A stretch of 64,000 nt of DNA from JACCTI01 sp051005695 (GTDB lineage: Bacteria; Verrucomicrobiota; Verrucomicrobiia; Chthoniobacterales; UBA10450). The notes under the pieces were generated by a model, which was not told where the DNA came from, searched no databases, and saw only the letters and a list, made by a program, of their open reading frames with translations. The stretch is taken from NCBI GenBank assembly GCA_051005695.1, contig JBPCJC010000041.1, forward strand, positions 1-64,000, read 5' to 3'. Within the stretch, counting starts at the first letter, position 1; each line of letters begins with the position of its first letter. Both the position numbers and the translations under genes were made by a program. Below are positions 16,843 to 26,107 of this stretch, piece by piece.

Positions 16843-19027
16843 GTCAGAACAGCCTCATGTTCGTTGCGAACAACTCGATCATTCTATCCAACTTCTCCGG
16901 GGAGTGAAGTCAGAACCCCTAGCAAGCGAAGAGCGCTTGGGTTTTCATTCTATCCAACTTCTCCTGGGAGTGAAGTCAGAACTAAGATGCCTGACCAGAC
17001 TACGACCGAGTTATTCTATCCAACTTCTCCGGGGAGTGAAGTCAGAACAGCACTGTCGCGAGCACGCGCAGGCCGCGGATTCTATCCAACTTCTCCGGGG
17101 AGTGAAGTCAGAACAGAGAGTCGGCCAAATCGGTTGCGCTTTCCATTCTATCCAACTTCTCCGGGGAGTGAAGTCAGAACGTAGAGCCAGACGCGGCCGT
17201 CGCGGAGAAGATTCTATCCAACTTCTCCGGGGAGTGAAGTCAGAACGGTCCGCTGAACGACTCGACGCCGGGGTTCATTCTATCCAACTTCTCCGGGGAG
17301 TGAAGTCAGAACACGAGCGAAGTGAGCGCCGGGAGGATAAGAATTCTATCCAACTTCTCCGGGGAGTGAAGTCAGAACGGAACCTCGACCCGGACGCCTA
17401 CTACTGCGATTCTATCCAACTTCTCCGGGGAGTGAAGTCAGAACCGCCAGGGCGAGCGCTTCCGCTTCCGAAAGATTCTATCCAACTTCTCCGGGGAGTG
17501 AAGTCAGAACTCCTGGCCACTCAAAGCGGGACGAACCCGAATTCTATCCAACTTCTCCGGGGAGTGAAGTCAGAACTTCGCGGGAGTGCGAGTCTTCTGC
17601 TGTGCTATTCTATCCAACTTCTCCGGGGAGTGAAGTCAGAACCAATGAGGCTCGCTGCCGAGAATCTCCGCGATTCTATCCAACTTCTCCGGGGAGTGAA
17701 GTCAGAACAGCGGCGAAGCCGCGAAGAAGTCCATCCAGATTCTATCCAACTTCTCCGGGGAGTGAAGTCAGAACGGGTTGCTATCTCTTCCCGCGGAAGC
17801 GGCCATTCTATCCAACTTCTCCGGGGAGTGAAGTCAGAACTGGCTGGTGTTCGCCTGCGTCTGGGCTGCCATTCTATCCAACTTCTCCGGGGAGTGAAGT
17901 CAGAACTTAAGCCGCGGCGGATAAGGTGCGTGGAAAATTCTATCCAACTTCTCCGGGGAGTGAAGTCAGAACAGCTTGATCGCGTGGACGATGGCTTGCT
18001 TTATTCTATCCAACTTCTCCGGGGAGTGAAGTCAGAACGCTGGTCTCGGGCCAGAAGGTGCACTTCCGATTCTATCCAACTTCTCCGGGGAGTGAAGTCA
18101 GAACGCGGGGTCCGGAGAGTCCGGCGCAGCCGGTATTCTATCCAACTTCTCCGGGGAGTGAAGTCAGAACATCTCGGTTACGGCGAGTGGCACGGGCTTC
18201 ATTCTATCCAACTTCTCCGGGGAGTGAAGTCAGAACACCGTCGTGATCCGAGTGGCCAGTTCTGTCATTCTATCCAACTTCTCCGGGGAGTGAAGTCAGA
18301 ACCGAGCGTTACTAATCCCCATCCTGCCAACCATTCTATCCAACTTCTCCGGGGAGTGAAGTCAGAACTCGCAATGCGTCGCCCAAAACCTTGGCGTTAT
18401 TCTATCCAACTTCTCCGGGGAGTGAAGTCAGAACCATCCGCGGGATAAAGAGAAGAGGCACACCATTCTATCCAACTTCTCCGGGGAGTGAAGTCAGAAC
18501 GAGTCCTGCTGGACGAATCGTCTATCCTGATTCTATCCAACTTCTCCGGGGAGTGAAGTCAGAACGTAGTTTACGAGCACAAGAGCGGCTCGATGATTCT
18601 ATCCAACTTCTCCGGGGAGTGAAGTCAGAACGGCGCGCTGCGAGCGCTTAGCCCGGTGTAAATTCTATCCAACTTCTCCGGGGAGTGAAGTCAGAACCGA
18701 GTGCGCACAGCCACCCGCAGAGTGATGATTCTATCCAACTTCTCCGGGGAGTGAAGTCAGAACATCGAGCGACTCGTTATCGCTATCGCGCAGATTCTAT
18801 CCAACTTCTCCGGGGAGTGAAGTCAGAACTACGCCAAACCAAACGCACGCCGATGAGAAATTCTATCCAACTTCTCCGGGGAGTGAAGTCAGAACATGCG
18901 GAGCTCAAGGGGCATCTGGAGGAAGATTCTATCCAACTTCTCCGGGGAGTGAAGTCAGAACGCCGTCGCGGAAGCGGGCGTGCAATCGCTCATTCTATCC
19001 AACTTCTCCGGGGAGTGAAGTCAGAAC
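16815..19027 (-). CRISPR. CRISPR array, 34 repeats of 36 bp and 33 spacers
   Basis: Repeats start at 16815 and recur every 66 bp (30-nt spacers); one spacer, between the repeats at 18465 and 18530, is 29 nt. The last repeat is 18992-19027. On the crRNA (minus) strand the repeat begins GTTCTGACTTCACTCC and ends GTTGGATAGAAT. The orientation follows from the GTT start usual for type II, the terminal -10 box, and the tracrRNA complementarity. All repeats look identical except the third (16947), which has CCTGGG in place of CCGGGG. The 66-bp period is divisible by three, so long open frames run through the array; they are not genes. No spacer source was identified. Confidence 0.97.
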
Positions 19028-19091
19028 AGTAAGAAAGTGTTCGCGGGATAGGCGGCGCCGTTAAAGAAATAACCGCGAGTGGAGGGAGCGT

Positions 19092-19742
19092 TCATGAGTG
19101 GCGATCGACCAGGTAAATCAGCGGGAAGAGGAACACCCAGACGATGTCGACGAAGTGCCAGTAGAGGCCTAACAAGTCGATCGGTGTGTCGTGATTGCGA
19201 AAGGCGTCGGTGAACCAGGCGCGCAGGGCGAAGAAGCTGATCATGAGCACGCCGATGGTGACGTGGAGCGCATGCACGCCGGTCAGGAGCCAGTAAAGGT
19301 AGTAGAACAGTTCGCCGTGCGTCGGATCAGAGGTGTCGATGTGAAAATTGCGGCCCGGGAAAAGGCCTTCGTGAATTTCCTGCGCGTACTCGAAGCCTTT
19401 GATGACGAGGAAAGCCACGCCTAACGAAGCCGTGATCATCAGCAGTAAACCGAGAAGCCCGCGGCGATTGGCTTTGGCTGCGCGGACCGCGAACGCCATC
19501 ACGGTGCTGCTGATTAAAAGAACCGCGGTATTGACTGCGCCGAAGACAACCAGCGTGTGTTTGCTCGCCTCGGCGAAAGCCTGCGGGTAGTAAATCCGGT
19601 AAGCGGTGTAGCCGAGGAACATCCCGCCGAAGAATAGAATCTCCGTGGCGATGAAGAGCCACATCCCCATGGTCGCGGCTTCGCGTTGCTGCTCCGCATC
19701 GTCGAACTGATGTTCCACCGGCACGGTCGCAACTTCGCTCAT
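19092..19742 (-). CDS. coxC: Cytochrome c oxidase subunit III
   Basis: A 216-aa membrane protein from ATG 19742. It has the subunit III pattern: GMWLFIATEILFFGGMF, the helix pair around YRIYYP and NTAVLLISS, GLFPGRNFHID, YYLYWLLTGVHALHVTIGV, and the C-terminal WHFVDIVWVFLFPLIYLV. Seven helices are expected and seen. Subunit III stabilises the oxidase core. Its stop lies 65 bp from the end of the CRISPR array, and it is separated from coxA by unrelated genes and from coxD by the 10-kb island, so the ancestral cox operon has been broken up. Confidence 0.95.
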   Translation of the reverse strand: MSEVATVPVEHQFDDAEQQREAATMGMWLFIATEILFFGGMFLGYTAYRIYYPQAFAEASKHTLVVFGAVNTAVLLISSTVMAFAVRAAKANRRGLLGLLLMITASLGVAFLVIKGFEYAQEIHEGLFPGRNFHIDTSDPTHGELFYYLYWLLTGVHALHVTIGVLMISFFALRAWFTDAFRNHDTPIDLLGLYWHFVDIVWVFLFPLIYLVDRHS

Positions 19743-19931
19743 GTTGCCGAACGACTCCTCTGGGTAGCGCATGCGTCTCGCGTGCCGGCGATCCGCGTCC
19801 CGCGGTCGCGAACTCTTCTTCCATCGTCACGGAGCCAAGGCTGTTTTCGCGGGACGCAAAAACCAGCACGCGAGACGCGCGCGCTACCCGGAGTCAATCC
19901 GCGGGTGCGGGGATGTTTGTCTCGCACCATT

Positions 19932-21557
19932 TTAACCATGGGTAGCTTCTCCGGCCCGAGCCGAGGTGAAGATTTTCCCGAGATAGTTTTGCAACGCAGC
20001 GAAATCGAATCGCTCGCTGCGGAAGCCGATGTAGCCATCCGGCCTAACGACTATGAGCCCGCCGCCAAGTAGATCGTAATTAGCGTGCACGGCGCCGGTG
20101 ATGTCGCGCAGTTCGCCTGCGCTCGTTAGGCCAAGTCCGCGCGCGATCCGGAGAACAGGCATCTCGGTTCCCAGGTCGGGCACGACGCCCGGATCGCGCG
20201 CACCGTTCCCGAGAAAACAGAGCAGATGGTGTCCCGGCTCGTGGAAGAGTTCGAAGAGGCGGCGCGATCGGCCGCTGGCATCGCGCAGTTCGCCGTCGGG
20301 AGCGCGATCTCCTGCGCGCACCGCGCCTTTGCCGTGATTTTCTACGATCGTGCTCGACCGATAATTCACCGTCAACTCGGATATGCGGTCGGCGAATTTT
20401 TCCTCGAGGAAATCGATCCCGGTGACGAGCGGCAGCAGAAGATCACGCGCAGTTTTGGCTACCGGATTCGTGATCGTAGCGAAGCGCGTGATCCGGTCGG
20501 TCAGATTGAGCACGCCTTTCGCGATCGGCTCGCGCTCGCTGCTATAGCTGGCGAGCAATGCCGCCGGCGCGCGACCGCGCACCACCAGCGCCAGCTTCCA
20601 CGCGAGATTAAATGAATCCTGAATACCGGTATTCATACCCTGGCCGCCGGCGGGGCTGTGAATGTGCGCGGCGTCACCGGCAAGGAAGACGCGAATTTTG
20701 CGAAAGTCCGCGACCTTGCGATGCGAGATGTGAAAGCGCGAAATCCAAACGGCGTCGCTCACGCGCAGATCGCGCGGGCCGCGACGCTCGGCAATGCGCT
20801 GCATGTCTTCCATCGTCGGCTCGGGCAAATCCTGCTCGCGCGATTCCGGCGGGATGTTGGCGATGAGGCGCGCGCGCTCGCCTTTGAATGGAAAAAGGGC
20901 AAAGAGTCCCTCGTCGGAAAAGAAGAGGTGGATTTCATTTTTCGGGAGCGACGACTCTGCGCGGACGTCGGCCAGGACGAAACTTTCGTCGTACGGGGCG
21001 CCTTCGAATTCCATCCCGAGTGCGTGCCGGGTAGCGCTGTGCGCGCCGTCGCAACCGAGCAGCCAGGGTGTTTCGATGGTCTCTGCGCGTCCGTCCGCGT
21101 GCCTAACGAGTGCTTGCACCGAGGTGTCGGTTTGGGTGAGACCGGTGAGCTCGAGATTCCGTTCAACCTCCACGCCTAACGAGTCCAGATGTTCGATCAG
21201 GATTCGTTCCGTTTCGGATTGCGGCAGGCTGAAGACGAACGGATAGGGGCTGGCGACGGTCGAGAGATCAATCCGCACCAGTTCTTTTTCACCGTGACGA
21301 ATGTTGAGCGCGAAGATCTTCGTCCCCGCGGCGAGCGCTTGATCGATCACGCCGGTGGCTTCGAAAACTTCGAGCGTGCGCGGGAAAACGCCGAGCGCCT
21401 TGGACGTTTGCGAGCGTTCTGCGGCTTGGTCGATGATGCGGCAAGGCACACCGTGACGTGCCAGCTCGCAAGCCATCATCAGGCCCACCGGTCCCGCGCC
21501 GACGATCAGGAGCGGAGGCAGATCGCCCTGGGCCGTTTCGTTAGGGTATGTCGGCAT
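19932..21557 (-). CDS. FAD-dependent aromatic monooxygenase
   Basis: About 541 aa from ATG 21557. The N-terminal dinucleotide fold GAGPVGLMMACELARHG, the LLGCDGAHSATRHAL (DG) motif near residue 170, and FLAGDAAHIHSPAGGQGMN (GD motif) place it in the PheA/TfdB/MhpA-like family of flavin hydroxylases acting on phenols or similar rings. A thioredoxin-like C-terminal domain (about 420-541) is usual in this subgroup. It is unrelated to the respiratory genes around it. Two exact 11-mer copies (21101-21111 and 21174-21184) lie within it. The substrate is unknown. Confidence 0.85.
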   Translation of the reverse strand: MPTYPNETAQGDLPPLLIVGAGPVGLMMACELARHGVPCRIIDQAAERSQTSKALGVFPRTLEVFEATGVIDQALAAGTKIFALNIRHGEKELVRIDLSTVASPYPFVFSLPQSETERILIEHLDSLGVEVERNLELTGLTQTDTSVQALVRHADGRAETIETPWLLGCDGAHSATRHALGMEFEGAPYDESFVLADVRAESSLPKNEIHLFFSDEGLFALFPFKGERARLIANIPPESREQDLPEPTMEDMQRIAERRGPRDLRVSDAVWISRFHISHRKVADFRKIRVFLAGDAAHIHSPAGGQGMNTGIQDSFNLAWKLALVVRGRAPAALLASYSSEREPIAKGVLNLTDRITRFATITNPVAKTARDLLLPLVTGIDFLEEKFADRISELTVNYRSSTIVENHGKGAVRAGDRAPDGELRDASGRSRRLFELFHEPGHHLLCFLGNGARDPGVVPDLGTEMPVLRIARGLGLTSAGELRDITGAVHANYDLLGGGLIVVRPDGYIGFRSERFDFAALQNYLGKIFTSARAGEATHG

Positions 21558-21685
21558 GGTTTGTATGATCTCGCTTTTGTCTTGGCGGGCGCTTTGCCTG
21601 CCAGCCTTGGCAACCGGAGCGGTCGCCCTACAATCCGTCAAGACAAGGGAGTTTTTTAAACGCCCTCTTAGGAATCGCTTGCAAG

Positions 21686-23005
21686 ATGACTCCCGGTTTG
21701 CCCTTTCCGCGCAAGAACTTTCCGCGCTGGATTTTTCCTTTTGCACTCGCCTTTTGCGGCTATGCACTGCTCGCCTTCTGCGCGCGCGCACCGGGCCGTT
21801 TGCCGGTAGGCATTTGGTGGAGCGCGCAGGCCGTCGGCTGGATCGCGTGCGCCTGGTTTCTGCGCGCGGCGGTGACCGGCGGTTGGCCGGCTACACGCTG
21901 GATCGTGCTCAGCGCGCTCGCGCTTCGTTACTGCGGCTTGTGGGCTCCGCCGACCCTGGAAGACGACTATCATCGCTACCTCTGGGACGGCTGGCGCACG
22001 CTTCAGGATGGCTCGCCCTACGATCGCGCGCCGGCGGATTTCTTCAGCGTAAACGAAACGCGACCTCCGGAAATCGAGACCGCGCTGAACGAGGTCAACA
22101 ATCCCGGCCTAACGACCATTTATTCTCCGGTCACGGAAAGTTTGTTTGCCGTCGCCGCGCTCATCGCGCCCGGGTCGTTATTCGTTCTGAAAGTGTTGCT
22201 GCTCGCGATCGACGGCGCGGTCATTTTGTTGCTGGCGGTTTGCGGCGGGCGGGCGGCGGCCTGGTTCTACGGCTGGTGTCCGCTGGTGATCGCGGAAACC
22301 GCTTTTCACGCTCACCCCGATGCCTGGGCCGTGCTGTGGTTGCTCGCGGCCTGGCTGTGCGCGCGCCGGGAGCGATTTCTTTTCGCGGGCGCGCTCGCCG
22401 GGGTGGCGGTGGGCGCAAAAATCTTTGCGTTTTTCGCGACGCCCTTCCTGATCTGGCGGCGGCCGGCGCTTTTCCTGCCAACTTTTCTCCTAGCGTTAGG
22501 ATTGATCTACGGGCCCTTTCTCGCCGCCGGCTCGAGCGCGGAATGGGGCGCGCTGCACGTCATGGCGAGCGACTTCGAGTTCAACTCTTTCGGTTACGCG
22601 GTGCTGGCTTTTTGCTGCGGAACGAAAGCGGCGCGCGTGCTCTGGTTGGTTCTTGCCGGGGTCATCGCCTTGAACCTTTTCGTGCGTTGGGTCTGGAGAA
22701 AACAGAGTCAAGCACAGGCGCCGGTGGTTGATCTTTGGCTAGCTTTTCTGCTGCTCTCGCCAGTGCTGAACCCGTGGTACCTCATCGGGCTGGTCCCTTT
22801 CGTCGCGCTGCAACCGACGCGCCGCGCCGTCGCGTTACTGCTCGTTGTCCCGCTGAGTTATGCGACCGGACTCAATCTCGCCGAGCCGTCGCTCGCTTCC
22901 TACGCGCTGCCCGCTTGGGTGCGCCCGGTGGAGTTCGGCATTTTCTTCCTCGCGCTGCTCAGCGAATTCTGCCGTGTCCCAACTAATTCGAAAACGCGAT
23001 CTTAA
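21686..23005 (+). CDS. Polytopic membrane glycosyltransferase (GT87 / DUF2029-like)
   Basis: A 439-aa protein with about ten hydrophobic segments. The early acidic pair in LEDDYHRYLWDG (about residue 92) and the following YSPVTESLF fit GT-C type mannosyl/arabinosyl transferases that use polyprenyl-phosphate sugars. No soluble domain is present. It is transcribed divergently from the monooxygenase and converges with the next gene, overlapping its 3' end by 23 bp. A 391-aa frame on the same strand (21556-22731) is a shadow of this gene. Confidence 0.7.
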   Translation: MTPGLPFPRKNFPRWIFPFALAFCGYALLAFCARAPGRLPVGIWWSAQAVGWIACAWFLRAAVTGGWPATRWIVLSALALRYCGLWAPPTLEDDYHRYLWDGWRTLQDGSPYDRAPADFFSVNETRPPEIETALNEVNNPGLTTIYSPVTESLFAVAALIAPGSLFVLKVLLLAIDGAVILLLAVCGGRAAAWFYGWCPLVIAETAFHAHPDAWAVLWLLAAWLCARRERFLFAGALAGVAVGAKIFAFFATPFLIWRRPALFLPTFLLALGLIYGPFLAAGSSAEWGALHVMASDFEFNSFGYAVLAFCCGTKAARVLWLVLAGVIALNLFVRWVWRKQSQAQAPVVDLWLAFLLLSPVLNPWYLIGLVPFVALQPTRRAVALLLVVPLSYATGLNLAEPSLASYALPAWVRPVEFGIFFLALLSEFCRVPTNSKTRS

Positions 23006-23438
23006 CCGGAGGATTTTGTTTCGCCCAGGAAGGCGGCTTGTTCAGAATTTTGCTGAACCGGACGGCCACAAAATATTCCAGCGCGTTCGCTTCTTGATTC
23101 GTTAGGCGCGATCCCATTTCGGGATGGAGCTGCTTCTGCCCACTGGCCGGCATGAGGCGCTGCAAGGAAGCCAGCCGCACTTGTTTCTCCGCGATGTTCG
23201 CCTCGGTCAGTTTCGGTTTGCCCAGGTTGTATTTCCCGCTGAACAGCGCCTGCCCGAGATTGTAGGGTTCCTGGACGACCACGATATGCGAGGCCGACCC
23301 CGAGCGCGCGCCGGTGAACTCCGTGCGCTCGATTCCGTTCCGGGAAGTCGAGGAGGCGGGAGCCTGGTTTCCCGAAGCGTAGATGGTGGCCGAACTTGCC
23401 AGCGCGACGATCCCCACTGCGATGATTTTCCTGTTCAT
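22983..23438 (-). CDS. Exported hypothetical protein
   Basis: A 151-aa protein with a clear signal peptide (residues 1-21, KIIAVGIVALASSATIYASG). The mature part is polar with the sequence LGQALFSGKYNLGKPKL and a conserved-looking C-terminal LTNQEANALEYFVAVRFSK. I do not recognise a family with certainty. It lies downstream of coxA in the same direction (54-bp gap), so it may be an accessory exported protein of the respiratory operon. Confidence 0.6.
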   Translation of the reverse strand: MNRKIIAVGIVALASSATIYASGNQAPASSTSRNGIERTEFTGARSGSASHIVVVQEPYNLGQALFSGKYNLGKPKLTEANIAEKQVRLASLQRLMPASGQKQLHPEMGSRLTNQEANALEYFVAVRFSKILNKPPSWAKQNPPVKIAFSN

Positions 23439-23491
23439 GGACCAAGGCTACCGGAAAAAGCTCACGACATCACGCAGAGTTTGCGGCCAGC

Positions 23492-25165
23492 TTACAAACC
23501 GTCGTGCGCCGTCGACTTCTTCATGACCGCTTCCTCGGCCTGTGGATCGTATTCGTAGGGACCGGTAGTCACGAGAGGCGTGGTCTCGAAGTTGTCCTTC
23601 GGTGGCGGCGATGCAGTCGTCCATTCCAAGCCGGTCGCGCGCCACGGATTCGGCCCTGCGATTTTGCCGTATTTCCACGACCAGAGAAGATAGGCCAGCG
23701 GCAGGAAGTAACCGATGGCAAGAACCGACGCGCCCGCGGTGGAGAGAACATTCAGGACTTGAAACTCAGGCGCGTAAACATGATAGCGCCGCGGCATGCC
23801 GAGATAGCCGAGGATGAATTGTGGAAAGAAGGTCAGATTGAACCCGCCAAAAATGAAAAGCGCGGAGAGTTTCGCGAGACGCTCGGGATACATGCGGCCG
23901 CTGATTTTCGGCCACCAAAAATGCAGGCCGCCGAGATAAGCCATGACCATGCCGCCAACCATGATGTAATGGAAATGCGCGATCACGAAATAGGTGTCGT
24001 GCACGTGCACATCGACCGCGAGTGAGGCGAGGAAAAGACCCGTTAGGCCGCCAATGGTGAAGAGGCCGATGAAGCCGAGCGCGTAAAGCATCGGCGTTTG
24101 GAAAGTGATCGAACCTTTGTACAACGTGGCCGTCCAGTTGAAGACCTTGATCGCGGACGGGATCGAAACCATGAAGCTGAGGACGGAGAAGATCATCCCC
24201 GCGTAGATCGATTGGCTGGAGACAAACATGTGATGTCCCCAGACCAAAAACCCGAGCACGCCGATGGCCACGCTGGCGTAAGCGATGAAGTGGTAACCGA
24301 AGATTTTCTGCCGCGCGAAACACGGGATCAGTTCGCTTAACACGCCCATGCCCGGCAGGATCATGATGTAAACCGCCGGGTGCGAATAGAACCAGAAGAG
24401 ATGTTGGAAGAGGAGCGGATCGCCGCCTAACGAGGGGTTGAAAATGCCGACACCGAAGGCGCGTTCCAGCGCCATGAGCGCGAGCGTGATCGCGAGCACT
24501 GGCGTCGCGAGGACGAGAATGATGCTGGTGGTGTAGAGAGACCAAATGAAGAGCGGTAGACGCGACCAGGTCATGCCCGGGGCGCGCATCTTGTGGACCG
24601 TGACAATGAAGTTCAGCCCAGTCGCGATTGACCCGAAGCCAGCAATGAAAATGCCGGTGGCCATGGCGATGACATGACCGTTTGCGTAGGTGCTGCTGTA
24701 AGGCGTGTAAAAGGTCCAGCCAGTATCGACGCCGCCGCTGATGATGGCGAAAAGCGCGAAGGCCCCGCCGAACATGAAGAGATACCAGCTCGCCAGATTC
24801 AGTTTTGGAAAGGCGACGTCGCGCGCGCCGATCATCAGCGGGATGAGAAAATTTCCGAGCACGGTCGGGATCGATGGAATGAGAAAAAACCAAACCATGA
24901 CCACGCCGTGAATGGTGAAAAGTTTGTTGTAAGTTTCGGAAGTAACGAGGTCGCCCTGCGGCGTGAGCAACTCGAGGCGCATCAAAGTCGCCGCGGCGCC
25001 GCCGACGAAAAAGAAGAGCGTGATCGAGACCATGTAGAGAAGCGCGATCCGTTTGTGATCGGTCGTGAGGAGCCAGGAGCGAATGGTGGTGCGCTCGCTC
25101 AAATAGGTGCGCGCTTCGCGCGGCGGCGGCGGTTGGATTGGGGCTTGCGCGGTCGCGGTGATCAT
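23492..25165 (-). CDS. coxA: Cytochrome c oxidase subunit I (A2 subtype)
   Basis: A 557-aa catalytic subunit. Haem a and a3/CuB ligands are in place: FTIHGVVMVWFF (low-spin haem His), SHPAVYIMILP, WGHHMF (CuB His pair) and DTYFVIAHFHYIMVGG (a3 and low-spin His). In helix VI the usual GHPE is YSHPA: the D-channel Glu is absent and Tyr-Ser takes over, which defines the A2 subfamily common in caa3 oxidases and ACIII-linked operons. The start overlaps coxB by four bases (ATGA). Confidence 0.95.
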   Translation of the reverse strand: MITATAQAPIQPPPPREARTYLSERTTIRSWLLTTDHKRIALLYMVSITLFFFVGGAAATLMRLELLTPQGDLVTSETYNKLFTIHGVVMVWFFLIPSIPTVLGNFLIPLMIGARDVAFPKLNLASWYLFMFGGAFALFAIISGGVDTGWTFYTPYSSTYANGHVIAMATGIFIAGFGSIATGLNFIVTVHKMRAPGMTWSRLPLFIWSLYTTSIILVLATPVLAITLALMALERAFGVGIFNPSLGGDPLLFQHLFWFYSHPAVYIMILPGMGVLSELIPCFARQKIFGYHFIAYASVAIGVLGFLVWGHHMFVSSQSIYAGMIFSVLSFMVSIPSAIKVFNWTATLYKGSITFQTPMLYALGFIGLFTIGGLTGLFLASLAVDVHVHDTYFVIAHFHYIMVGGMVMAYLGGLHFWWPKISGRMYPERLAKLSALFIFGGFNLTFFPQFILGYLGMPRRYHVYAPEFQVLNVLSTAGASVLAIGYFLPLAYLLWSWKYGKIAGPNPWRATGLEWTTASPPPKDNFETTPLVTTGPYEYDPQAEEAVMKKSTAHDGL

Positions 25166-26106
25166 GGTTTTTCCTCGTCGCCTAACGACTTCAAATACGC
25201 GATGATCGCGTTCAGTTCTTCCTCGCTGATTTGTCCCTGAAACGTCGGCATGATCGCTTCGTAACCGGCGGCGATCTGCTTGTTAGGAAGCAGGATCGAG
25301 TCGCGTAAATACTGTTCGTCGGCGGTCACGAGCGTGCCGTCAGCAAGCGGAACTTTTCGGCCATAAACTCCGTCGAGCAGCGGCGCGCGGATGGCAGCGT
25401 TCGGCGCATGACAGCCGCTGCAACCGCGATAACGAAAAGTCCGTTCGCCCAGGGCGACCAGCGAGTCCGCCGGCGGTTGCTCCGCGAGCCAGCGCGCATG
25501 CTCAGCCGGCTCCATCACATACACCCAGCCGACCATCTTCGAATGATCGGTCCCGCAATACTGCGAGCAGAAGATGTGATACTTACCCGGCTTCGTCGGT
25601 GTGAACCATTCGGTGGTATAACGGCCCGGCACGACATCTTGTTTGGTCCGAAAATCGGGAATGAAAAAATCATGGATCACGTCCTGCGAGGTCATGATCA
25701 ACTTCACTGGTTGGCCGACCGGGATGTGCAATTCGTTGATCTCACGCCGGCCGTCCGGGTGTTGGATTTTCCACATCCATTGTTTGCCGACGACGTAGAT
25801 TTCGGTCGCATTCGCGGGCGGGCGCGACATCCCGAAAAAAACGTCCGCCGCCCAGAAAAAAATTCCGAGGAAAATGAAAAACGGGATCACCGTCCAGGTG
25901 ATTTCGAATTTCATTGCGCTGATTTTGCGCGGAGCGCGATCGACCTTTGAGCCCCGTCGATAACGGATGCAGAAGAAAAGAATGGCGACGAAAACCAGGA
26001 ACGCGACCGCGCTACAGAGGACGAGGAGCGCGAGGTAAATGTGCTCGACCTGCGGCCCAAAATTCGAGGCCGATTCGGGAAAGATGGTGTGGAGCAAGCG
26101 ACGCAT
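25162..26106 (-). CDS. coxB: Cytochrome c oxidase subunit II with fused cytochrome c domain
   Basis: A 314-aa protein from ATG 26106. Two N-terminal helices are followed by the CuA cupredoxin domain with HDFFIPDFR and CSQYCGTDHSKM (CuA ligands), then a C-terminal haem c domain with CSGCH at about 230 and a downstream Met in YEAIMPTF. This makes the enzyme a caa3-type oxidase, taking electrons directly through the fused haem. The ATG lies one base from the sco stop, so these are coupled. Confidence 0.95.
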   Translation of the reverse strand: MRRLLHTIFPESASNFGPQVEHIYLALLVLCSAVAFLVFVAILFFCIRYRRGSKVDRAPRKISAMKFEITWTVIPFFIFLGIFFWAADVFFGMSRPPANATEIYVVGKQWMWKIQHPDGRREINELHIPVGQPVKLIMTSQDVIHDFFIPDFRTKQDVVPGRYTTEWFTPTKPGKYHIFCSQYCGTDHSKMVGWVYVMEPAEHARWLAEQPPADSLVALGERTFRYRGCSGCHAPNAAIRAPLLDGVYGRKVPLADGTLVTADEQYLRDSILLPNKQIAAGYEAIMPTFQGQISEEELNAIIAYLKSLGDEEKP

Positions 26107-26107
26107 T

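Noticed and set aside
16796..18448. 550-aa open frame with repeated SIQLLRGVKSE
   Set aside because: It is a reading through the CRISPR array; repeat plus spacer is 66 bp, divisible by three, so frames stay open by arithmetic.
21556..22731. 391-aa plus-strand frame
   Set aside because: Shadow of the membrane glycosyltransferase at 21686-23005; Arg-rich and without family features.
23766..24893. 375-aa minus-strand frame rich in Arg and His
   Set aside because: Frame-shifted shadow of coxA, which has all haem and copper ligands.
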